This document shows, one piece after another, positions 41,059 to 46,931 of a stretch of 46,931 nt of DNA. This stretch comes from a virus, in the IMG/VR virus record IMGVR_UViG_3300002835_013909, positions 1 through 46,931 of that record; one strand, given 5' to 3'. A program made the translations under genes and the position numbers. Every line of letters begins with the position of its first letter. Positions within the stretch are counted from its first letter, which is position 1. The notes beneath the pieces were generated by a model. The model had not been told where the DNA came from, ran no database searches, and saw only the letters and a program-made list of their open reading frames with translations.

Positions 41059-42455
41059 GCCAAGAACCACAAGGCATAAGCGATCTAGAGCCTTTTATTA
41101 TTGCTCTTCAAAAAATTGGATATAAAGATCTTGCAATTAAATGTCTTGATGCTTTTTCCGAATCAGCTTCACTATTTGGTCAACATGACAATTTATCTAA
41201 ATGTTATTTTAAGATAAAAGAATATAAGAAATCAATAAAGCATGGTAAGGCATCTTTAACCGTTGCTCCAAGCGCACAACATGTATTTGTAACAAGAAAC
41301 AATCTTATAAATGTTTACAACAGTGCCAATATGCCAGAAGAGGCGATGACTTATATCGGTTTTAATGAAGGAGCAGGATCATCTGGAGAGATTGAACTTC
41401 ATAAGTCTTATGCTCTTTATTTGTTAAACAGAAAACCTGAAGCTCAAAAAATACTTGAAAACGCATTGTTGAGCGATGATATTCCTGAAGAAATTCGTGA
41501 TAAGATTAAATTCAATCTAGGAACATATTATTTATATGAAGATAAATTCCAAAAAGGGATGAGGCAATTTCTCTTGGGTGGAGCCAAGATGAAACTTTGG
41601 AATACAGAAGTAATATTCACAAAAAATAATGCTTTGAATCTGCCATTTTGGCAAGGCTCTCCAGATGTAAAAAATCTTGTTGTTTATGCCGAAGCAGGAA
41701 TCGGCGATGAGATCATCAATATTCGATTTATGAATCATTTGAAAGAACGTGGCATTAATGCCTATTGGTATGAAGCTACACAGAAAAATAAAAAAAATGA
41801 TAGACAAGGAATAACTAATCTTTTTGTAAAAAATGGCTATCCTGTCATTCAAGATTTGGAAGAAGTATTGCATATGCCTGATGTCATGTGGACATATTCA
41901 ATGCAATTACCAATTTATTTGAATCTTGGCTATGCCGATTTATGGAAAGAACCATATCTAAAACCTTGTCCAGAATTTCAGAACAAATGGAAAATTGACA
42001 CAGATAAGCCGAAAATCGGTATTCGTTGGAAGGGAAGTAAGAATTACGAACAAGATCTACATCGATCCTATCCTGTCTCTCAGCTTTATTCAAATATTGG
42101 TCATATTGATGCTCATTTCATTAGTCTACAAAGAGATGATGGAGTAGAAGAAACTGTTGATTTCCCTAATGTTGTTGATTATAGTGATAAGCTAGAAACA
42201 ATTGAAGATACTTTTGCATTGATCAGTAATCTTGACATTGTTATTACGTCATGCACAAGCATTGCTCATATGGCAGCATCACAAGGCAAGAAGGTTTATG
42301 TTTTTGTACCAATTTCAGCATATTACACTTGGTGCCACTCAGCAGAGAAAAGCCCTTGGTATGGTGAAAATGTAACATTGCTAAGGCAAACAAAACCAAG
42401 AAATTGGGATGAACCCATGGCAAAACTTAAAGATTTGTTAGGGTATTTGAATTGA
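41055..42455 (+). CDS. TPR-repeat glycosyltransferase (GT9/GT41-like)
   Basis: A 466-residue protein. Residues about 1-180 contain TPR-like helical pairs (IALQKIGYKDLAIKCLDAF, YFKIKEYKKSIKHG, LGTYYLYEDKFQKGMRQFLL). The remainder is GT-B-like: VVYAEAGIGDEIINIRFMNH is the N-terminal glycine loop, IGIRWKGSKNYEQDLHRSY the donor-domain start, and LDIVITSCTSIAHMAASQGK the S/T-x-x-x-H-x-A donor-site motif. This TPR + GT arrangement is common in bacterial glycosylation of proteins and surface glycans. Coupled through ATGA to its neighbours. Confidence 0.75.
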   Translation: MSQEPQGISDLEPFIIALQKIGYKDLAIKCLDAFSESASLFGQHDNLSKCYFKIKEYKKSIKHGKASLTVAPSAQHVFVTRNNLINVYNSANMPEEAMTYIGFNEGAGSSGEIELHKSYALYLLNRKPEAQKILENALLSDDIPEEIRDKIKFNLGTYYLYEDKFQKGMRQFLLGGAKMKLWNTEVIFTKNNALNLPFWQGSPDVKNLVVYAEAGIGDEIINIRFMNHLKERGINAYWYEATQKNKKNDRQGITNLFVKNGYPVIQDLEEVLHMPDVMWTYSMQLPIYLNLGYADLWKEPYLKPCPEFQNKWKIDTDKPKIGIRWKGSKNYEQDLHRSYPVSQLYSNIGHIDAHFISLQRDDGVEETVDFPNVVDYSDKLETIEDTFALISNLDIVITSCTSIAHMAASQGKKVYVFVPISAYYTWCHSAEKSPWYGENVTLLRQTKPRNWDEPMAKLKDLLGYLN

Positions 42456-43243
42456 AAACAATATTTTTCTTATCTGGTCTTCCAAGATCTGGATCGACAC
42501 TTTTAGGTTCGATCATAGGTCAAAATCCAGATTTTCATGTTACTCCAACTAGTCCTCTTTTAGATTTACTTTGTTTTGCCAATCAGAATTTTAACTTGTT
42601 GGAACAAAAATATACCTATGACAAAGATGTAGTTTCTGCTAATGTTTACAAAGGAATTATCGAAGGCTTTTACAAGCATATAGACAAGAAATATATTTTA
42701 GATAAACATCGTGGTCATCCACGAAACTTGGTTCCTTTGAAAAAATTTGTAACAGATGAACCTAAAATAATTTGTACTGTTCGTCCAGTTTCAGAAATAA
42801 TTGCTTCTTATATTAAATTAATTGAAAAAAACAAACAATCTGATAATTTTATTGACAATCATTTGAAATCAAAAAAAATACCAATTAACATTGGCAATCG
42901 TGCCAAGTGCTTATGGGAAGAATACATTATATCTCCATATGAAAGCATGAAGTTTGGACTGAAAAATTATAGAGATAATTTGCATATTGTTGAGTATGAA
43001 AACTTGATAAACAAGCCTGACATTGTGTTGAAACAAATTTATGACTTTTTAGGTTTGCCTCATTATTTGGGTCATCTTTATGAAAACATTCATAATTTTT
43101 GTGCTGAAGAAAAGGATGCTGCTTGGGGATTAGAAAATTTACATTTAATTAGAACAATCTTAAAGAAGACAAGCACTCCTCCTGATGAGATACTTGGGCC
43201 ATATTTGACTGAATATTATAATCAATTTAATCTGGTGTACTAA
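42452..43243 (+). CDS. PAPS-dependent sulfotransferase
   Basis: A 263-residue enzyme. The 5'-phosphosulfate loop SGLPRSGSTLLG (about residues 8-19) is the diagnostic sulfotransferase motif, and IICTVRPVSEIIASYIK matches the 3'-phosphate-binding helix region; EYENLINKPDIVLKQIYDFLG near the end is also typical. Start TTG 42452 overlaps the preceding TGA; AGGG lies upstream. It would transfer sulfate from PAPS to a sugar, protein tyrosine or other acceptor; no PAPS synthesis gene is seen here, so it would rely on the host. Sits between two groups of glycosyltransferases. Confidence 0.8.
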   Translation: MKTIFFLSGLPRSGSTLLGSIIGQNPDFHVTPTSPLLDLLCFANQNFNLLEQKYTYDKDVVSANVYKGIIEGFYKHIDKKYILDKHRGHPRNLVPLKKFVTDEPKIICTVRPVSEIIASYIKLIEKNKQSDNFIDNHLKSKKIPINIGNRAKCLWEEYIISPYESMKFGLKNYRDNLHIVEYENLINKPDIVLKQIYDFLGLPHYLGHLYENIHNFCAEEKDAAWGLENLHLIRTILKKTSTPPDEILGPYLTEYYNQFNLVY

Positions 43244-43923
43244 TGCAAATATTAAATGAAACTCTACACGCAAAATACGATCTAGTAGTAGACAAAGCCT
43301 ACATCATCACCATTCGTGGTCATGAAACATCAGAGAAATTAGCTTCTCGATGCCTTGAATCATGTAAAAGAGTAGGACAAAAAGCCGAAATTTACGATGC
43401 TTTTGATGGTACTGATCCTAATGTTGAAGGGATCAAAGTCCCAGAACATTGCCAAGACGCTACATGGCTTAAATGGCTTCGTCTTGTAAATCACGAATTG
43501 ACAAAACCAGAAGTATGTTGCTTGTTAAGTCATTTTTCCTTGTGGTGCAAATGCATTGAACAAAATAAACCTTTAATTGCATTGGAGCATGACGCTGTAA
43601 TGCTTCAGCCTTTTACAGAACATCAAGCAGTAAATGCAATTATTTATTTAGGATGTAATGAACAAGTAAGAAATAATTTTTGGAGTATCATTCCTCCTCA
43701 CGCACAACTTAATCCAGATTATAGGCACATACTCAGAACACATGCTTATAGCATTGATCCTTTTATGGCAAAAAACTTAGTTAGCCATGTATTGGAAAAA
43801 GGAATATTTTCTTCTGCTGATGTGACAATAAGTCTAAATCGCTTCGCAATGTTGTGCTTCGGGATATATGCCATGGATGTTCCCGGCGAATCAACAATTC
43901 CAGAGAAAGGAAAAGAAAAGTGA
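43243..43923 (+). CDS. GT25-like glycosyltransferase, copy 1
   Basis: A 226-residue protein. AYIITIRGHETSEKLASRCLESC, then IYDAFDGT, LLSHFSLWCKCIEQNKPLI, and ALEHDAVMLQPF (E-H-D, the metal/donor acidic motif) match GT25 (LPS and collagen-type galactosyltransferases). The C-terminal LRTHAYSIDPFMAKNLVSHV matches the family's AY-IS-P-A-L stretch. ATG 43243 overlaps the preceding TAA by one base; its stop overlaps the next paralogue (GTGA). The neighbouring collagen-like fibres make them possible acceptors, but this is speculative. Confidence 0.75.
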   Translation: MQILNETLHAKYDLVVDKAYIITIRGHETSEKLASRCLESCKRVGQKAEIYDAFDGTDPNVEGIKVPEHCQDATWLKWLRLVNHELTKPEVCCLLSHFSLWCKCIEQNKPLIALEHDAVMLQPFTEHQAVNAIIYLGCNEQVRNNFWSIIPPHAQLNPDYRHILRTHAYSIDPFMAKNLVSHVLEKGIFSSADVTISLNRFAMLCFGIYAMDVPGESTIPEKGKEK

Positions 43924-44606
43924 ATTTACATTACAAATATGAAATTGGAGTTGATTCAGCTTATATCATCTATTTGCCCGACAATGAAAAATCATGTCAG
44001 TACGCAAATGAATGTGCTAAATCATGTGAAGATGTTGGAATGCCTTGCAAATTATGGCCAGCTTTTGATGGTACTGGTGATGAAATAAAAGTACCTGAAC
44101 ATTTGAATAATAAGGATTGGTTGAAATGGATTAAATGCTCAAATCCAACCTTAGATAAAACAGAAATTTCAATTTTTTTAGCTCACATAAGTCTCTGGGC
44201 AGAATGTACTGAACAAGACAAGCCAATTGTTATTCTTGAACATGATGCGATAGTTTTACAAAAAATCACACAACATTTCGCAATGAATGCAATCATATAC
44301 TTAGGAAGTCATGAGCAAGTGGGAAATAACTTCATCTCTAATGCTGTTCCAATTATGATGCAATGGCAAGGACTACGCTGTTTGTGTAGGGCACACGCTT
44401 ATAGTATTGATCCTTTTATCGCAAGAAGGCTTTTATCAAGCGTTATGGTAACAGGAATAAACAAAAGCGTAGATGTTTATATGAGGTCAGATATATTCAC
44501 TCAAATTCAAAATGGTATTTTTGCATATGACAAAAAGAATAGTGAATCAGTGATAAAGAGAAATAAGTCTCCTGAAGATAAAAGAATTTGTGGCAAAATA
44601 TTATAA
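43920..44606 (+). CDS. GT25-like glycosyltransferase, copy 2
   Basis: Paralogue of the preceding gene, 228 residues. Shared segments include AYII, the AFDGT loop, FLAHISLWAECTEQDKPIV, VILEHDAIVLQK, NAIIYLGSHEQVGNNF and RAHAYSIDPFIARRLLSS. The start is GTG 43920 with AAAGGA upstream; the longer frame beginning at 43854 is wholly inside copy 1 and is rejected. The two copies differ most in the acceptor-side region after IIYLG, suggesting different acceptors or sequential sugar additions. Confidence 0.75.
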   Translation: MNLHYKYEIGVDSAYIIYLPDNEKSCQYANECAKSCEDVGMPCKLWPAFDGTGDEIKVPEHLNNKDWLKWIKCSNPTLDKTEISIFLAHISLWAECTEQDKPIVILEHDAIVLQKITQHFAMNAIIYLGSHEQVGNNFISNAVPIMMQWQGLRCLCRAHAYSIDPFIARRLLSSVMVTGINKSVDVYMRSDIFTQIQNGIFAYDKKNSESVIKRNKSPEDKRICGKIL

Positions 44607-44609
44607 ATA
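44602..44609 (+). promoter_or_regulatory. T4-late-like TATAAATA box
   Basis: An exact TATAAATA overlaps the stop of GT25 copy 2. Its predicted start (about 44615) would serve the genes at 44617 and 44779. Chance in AT-rich sequence is possible. Confidence 0.3.
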
Positions 44610-44616
44610 GGTTATG

Positions 44617-44763
44617 ATGTCATTCTTAAAAAAAATACCTTATTTCATCATGCTTTTAATTTTAAGCATGATTTATTTATCGTGTGGCTATCTAATAGGT
44701 TATTATAATGGATACAATCAAGCCCAAAAAGAATGCGTCGAAACAGGTGAATCCCTTAAGTAA
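44617..44763 (+). CDS. Small single-span membrane protein (48 residues)
   Basis: Reads MSFLKKIPYFIMLLILSMIY, then a LSCGYLIGYYNGYNQAQKE segment with a charged tail. ATG 44617 is preferred over ATG 44614 because of spacing from AGG. One membrane span with an N-in basic flank; YLSC is not a good lipobox. The GYxxGYYxGY pattern resembles the small membrane protein at 8066. A spanin or holin accessory role is possible but unsupported. Confidence 0.6.
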   Translation: MSFLKKIPYFIMLLILSMIYLSCGYLIGYYNGYNQAQKECVETGESLK

Positions 44764-44778
44764 CGCACAGGAGAAAAA

Positions 44779-45093
44779 ATGGCTTTAATCACAAAAGACA
44801 GTCCGATCATAGAACCCGCAACAATTGAAAAAATCTATAATGTATGGTGGGTTGAAAACCTTACTCTTGACGCAACACTTACTGCTAGCCCAGAACCAAT
44901 TCTAGTTGTTGACTACAGATTATGCTACCTAGATGAAAATGGAAAACCAAACTTTCATCCAACAGAAAGAAGAAGACTTCATATGAGAGATCTTTTTTCT
45001 TATACTGCTACAGACACAACAGTCTATGATGCTGTTTGGAATGCAGTTGATGTTCTTGGTAATATTGGTAAAAGCCAAGGTGTTCTTGACTAA
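44779..45093 (+). CDS. Hypothetical protein, possible structural
   Basis: A 104-residue protein (MALITKDSPIIEPATIEKIY, later LVVDYRLCYLDENGKPNFH). Strong AGGAG before ATG. Beta-rich with a conserved-looking RRRLHMRDLF segment. Resembles short phage virion accessory proteins in type only. Its stop overlaps the start of the next gene by one base. Confidence 0.65.
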   Translation: MALITKDSPIIEPATIEKIYNVWWVENLTLDATLTASPEPILVVDYRLCYLDENGKPNFHPTERRRLHMRDLFSYTATDTTVYDAVWNAVDVLGNIGKSQGVLD

Positions 45094-45260
45094 TGTTCAA
45101 AAAATTCTGGTCAATTTGGCGTAAAGCCATGGGTGACGACTTAATGTGTGATGACATTGAATGTCACATAGGAGCCGTCATTCGCACATTCTTTTGGATA
45201 ATAAACATTATCACATGCGGATTCATCATGGCAAATTGTATTAGACATTGGAATTCTTAG
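45093..45260 (+). CDS. Small membrane protein (55 residues)
   Basis: Frame from ATG 45093 to TAG 45260 reads MFKKFWSIWRKAMGDDLMCD and contains a hydrophobic segment FFWIINIITCGFIMANC. It overlaps the previous stop (TAATG) and the convergent methyltransferase by 20 nt. Weak ribosome-binding site (AAGGTG, 11-12 nt upstream). Five Cys/His-type residues near DDIECH may bind metal; function unknown. Confidence 0.6.
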   Translation: MFKKFWSIWRKAMGDDLMCDDIECHIGAVIRTFFWIINIITCGFIMANCIRHWNS

Positions 45261-46815
45261 TCATTTCAACATATATGCTAATCTCAGGGAGATAATCCAT
45301 TGTCTCTCTTATTATTTGCAAGTTTCCTTCATTGAAATTCCTTCTCTCAACACGGAATCCAGCTTCCATACCAATCTGCTCTAAACTACTAAAATCATAT
45401 GCAATCTTGTGACCATCAAATAAGAATGACCACAATTTGAATGTTTGTGCTTTGTTTTGAGAAGCAGTGACATTCATCTGATCCAAAAATTCAAGATTGT
45501 TATCCTTATAATAACTAACTAATTTTTCTGCATCTGGAACAGCAATCCTTATGGTCGCATTTGGTTTCATAATGCGATTACATTCTTTAAGAAAATTCAA
45601 TCCTTCATTCCAATCCAGATGCTCAAGCATATGACTGGAAACAATCAAATCAATAGTATTATTTTCAAATGGAAGAGTATGCCTACAATCCATCTGAAGG
45701 AATTTGTATTGATTTTGAGCGGCATAATCATTCAAATTAACAATGTCTGTGTTGATCCAGCCATTATGCAACATTACCGTAAAACTACCAATATTGAGTT
45801 TAAGCTTACCATCTCCAGCAGGTATGTTAAGAGCAAGAGATCCTTCTGTTAAATGCTTATTGTCGATAAATTCCTGATTACTCCAAGAAAGATTTAGGCT
45901 ATTTGTGTTTACTCCATGCATTCCTCTGGAAGAAACACGATTTATTTCTTTGAGAATAACAGGAATATATTCTGCTTCAATAAAATCAAAAAATCCATGT
46001 GATACACATAAATCAAACTGATTGTCTTCAAATGGCCAAGGTGTTTGCCTCACATCAAATTCAGCAACAGAATCACTCACTCTTGTTAAAATACAATGCT
46101 TGGATATTTCCAGTCCTTTGCAAATTATTTCTTTAGATTCAAACCTTTTAAGCAAATATCCTCTTCCACAGCCAATTTCCAAAACAGAAGTTGGATTCTT
46201 CTTCATGATGTTATTGAAAACAATCCAATTGCTTGGATGGTCACGATAGAATCCAGTGTTCTCACCATAAAAATGAGGATTATCAAAATACTCTCTATTG
46301 AATTCAATTTTATTGGTGGTTTTAGTGGCTTCAATAATCATATCTGTCTCTAATTCCCCAAAAGGCAAGACAACAACATTGGTGAATCCAGCATCAGTCA
46401 TTAACTTAATTGCATATTTTGGACTGAAGCTGTTGCGATGAGTGTTTTCTGGATAATCTTGATCGCCGAAAATAATACAAGAACAGTTATCGTCCCACTC
46501 ATCGTGATCAAGAACATATTGCATTTGCTTTTCAGTGTTGGCTGTAATGAAAACAACTTTACCATTGTTCTTGAGAATACGATAAACTTCACTGATGAAT
46601 AGTTTTACTTTACGCCAAGAAAGATGTTCAATGCAAAATTGACTGAATACACCATTGTATTCATTGTCTGGTATTGGTAATGGTTCATTAAAATCAGCAA
46701 CTATGTCAATGCTTGTTCCTGAGCGGACATCGAGATTTGGACGGAAATATGGTCTATCTCCTCCTCCTAATTCAATTACCTTGTCGGTTTGAATAAATGG
46801 AAATGAATAACTCAT
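45241..46815 (-). CDS. Three-domain SAM-dependent methyltransferase
   Basis: A 524-residue protein (start ATG 46815, GAGG upstream; coupled by ATGA to the preceding glycosyltransferase end) with three Methyltransf_11-like units. Domain 1 (about residues 10-175): DKVIELGGGDRPYF, NGVFSQFCIEHLSW, RILKNNGKVVFIT. Domain 2 (about 205-320): TSVLEIGCGRGYLLKRF, GLEISKHC, FDLCVSHGFFDFI, EINRVSSRG. Domain 3 (about 340-520): KLNIGSFTVMLHNGWINTDI, DLIVSSHMLEHLDW, CNRIMKPNATIRIAVPD. Domain 2 has the best SAM-binding GxGxG. This fits multi-step glycan O-methylation, but the substrate is unknown. Confidence 0.8.
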   Translation of the reverse strand: MSYSFPFIQTDKVIELGGGDRPYFRPNLDVRSGTSIDIVADFNEPLPIPDNEYNGVFSQFCIEHLSWRKVKLFISEVYRILKNNGKVVFITANTEKQMQYVLDHDEWDDNCSCIIFGDQDYPENTHRNSFSPKYAIKLMTDAGFTNVVVLPFGELETDMIIEATKTTNKIEFNREYFDNPHFYGENTGFYRDHPSNWIVFNNIMKKNPTSVLEIGCGRGYLLKRFESKEIICKGLEISKHCILTRVSDSVAEFDVRQTPWPFEDNQFDLCVSHGFFDFIEAEYIPVILKEINRVSSRGMHGVNTNSLNLSWSNQEFIDNKHLTEGSLALNIPAGDGKLKLNIGSFTVMLHNGWINTDIVNLNDYAAQNQYKFLQMDCRHTLPFENNTIDLIVSSHMLEHLDWNEGLNFLKECNRIMKPNATIRIAVPDAEKLVSYYKDNNLEFLDQMNVTASQNKAQTFKLWSFLFDGHKIAYDFSSLEQIGMEAGFRVERRNFNEGNLQIIRETMDYLPEISIYVEMTKNSNV

Positions 46816-46931
46816 ATCATGCCTCGCCACAATTGGATGTATTGTTCTTTGACCTTGTCCCAAGTGTAATTTTTCGCTTTTGCTTCTGCTTTTCTGCCAA
46901 ATTCTTCACAAAGATTTGGATTGTTTTTTAA
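46812..46931 (-). CDS. C-terminal end of a glycosyltransferase (GT4-like), cut by window edge
   Basis: The last 39 codons of a minus-strand frame read KNNPNLCEEFGRKAEAKAKN, then YTWDKVKEQYIQLWRG, ending TGA 46812-46814. This F-G-xx-A...Y-(S/T)-W-xx-xx-x-x-x-Y ending is typical of GT4 transferases. The stop overlaps the methyltransferase start (ATGA). Most of the gene lies outside the window. Confidence 0.6.
   Translation of the reverse strand, partial: LKNNPNLCEEFGRKAEAKAKNYTWDKVKEQYIQLWRGMI

Noticed and set aside
43854-43919. Upstream extension of GT25 copy 2
   Set aside because: Lies inside copy 1; the GTG at 43920 has the ribosome-binding site and aligns with copy 1's start.

Overview
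The window looks like part of a large, AT-rich (roughly one-third G+C) tailed-phage genome with a T4-like replication and recombination set. Support comes from a UvsX/RecA recombinase, a gp32-type ssDNA-binding protein, a DnaB/gp41 helicase, a UvsW helicase, a dNMP kinase, ThyX, a dCMP deaminase, tightly packed genes with 1-4 nt overlaps on both strands, and long fibre-like proteins. No rRNA, tRNA, integrase, transposase or CRISPR array was seen. No capsid, portal or terminase gene lies here, so this is a fragment and the host cannot be named. Several promoters fit the sigma-70 pattern (TTKACA-like box, 16-17 nt, TATAAT-like box), and two TATAAATA octamers resemble T4 late promoters.

Layout. 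1-5.0 kb: partial heptose-phosphate kinase, thyX, a group of small possibly virion-associated proteins with similar N-termini, a zinc-finger TnsA-like nuclease and a dNMP kinase. 5.0-12.4 kb: zinc-ribbon and Cys-rich proteins, a Ski2/Hel308-type helicase, small unknowns, an amidoligase and a glycosyltransferase. 12.4-16.1 kb: uvsX and gp32, each with a clear terminator, then two unknowns. 16.1-19.9 kb: glycan genes (methyltransferase, two GT9-like transferases, UDP-galactopyranose mutase). 19.9-25.8 kb: an HNH-like/dCMP deaminase fusion, GNAT acetyltransferase, three small genes, replicative helicase, a possible late sigma factor and a compact family A DNA polymerase. 25.8-26.34 kb: a 563-nt stretch with no convincing gene, strongly structured and preceded by a near-consensus promoter; it is the best candidate for a new structured RNA. 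26.3-30.8 kb: glycosyltransferase, methyltransferase, aspartate carbamoyltransferase and unknowns. 30.8-38.5 kb: two collagen-like fibre proteins of 494 and 1,787 residues sharing a C-terminal domain, and a beta-rich structural protein. 38.5-45.3 kb: one long plus-strand operon (exonuclease, uvsW, TPR-glycosyltransferase, sulfotransferase, two GT25 paralogues, small membrane proteins). 45.2-46.9 kb: a three-domain methyltransferase and the end of another glycosyltransferase.

How it fits together. Replication: the polymerase keeps a palm domain but only a relic exonuclease region, while an intact DnaQ-like exonuclease is encoded 13 kb away. Nucleotide supply: ThyX, dCMP deaminase, dNMP kinase and PyrB together support de novo dTTP synthesis. 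Sugar supply and transfer: heptose kinase, UDP-Galf formation, GT9, GT25 and GT-A transferases, methyltransferases and a sulfotransferase are spread around the fibre genes, suggesting that the phage builds or modifies a glycan, either on its own fibres or on the host surface. Functions are read from motifs; nothing was checked against a database.
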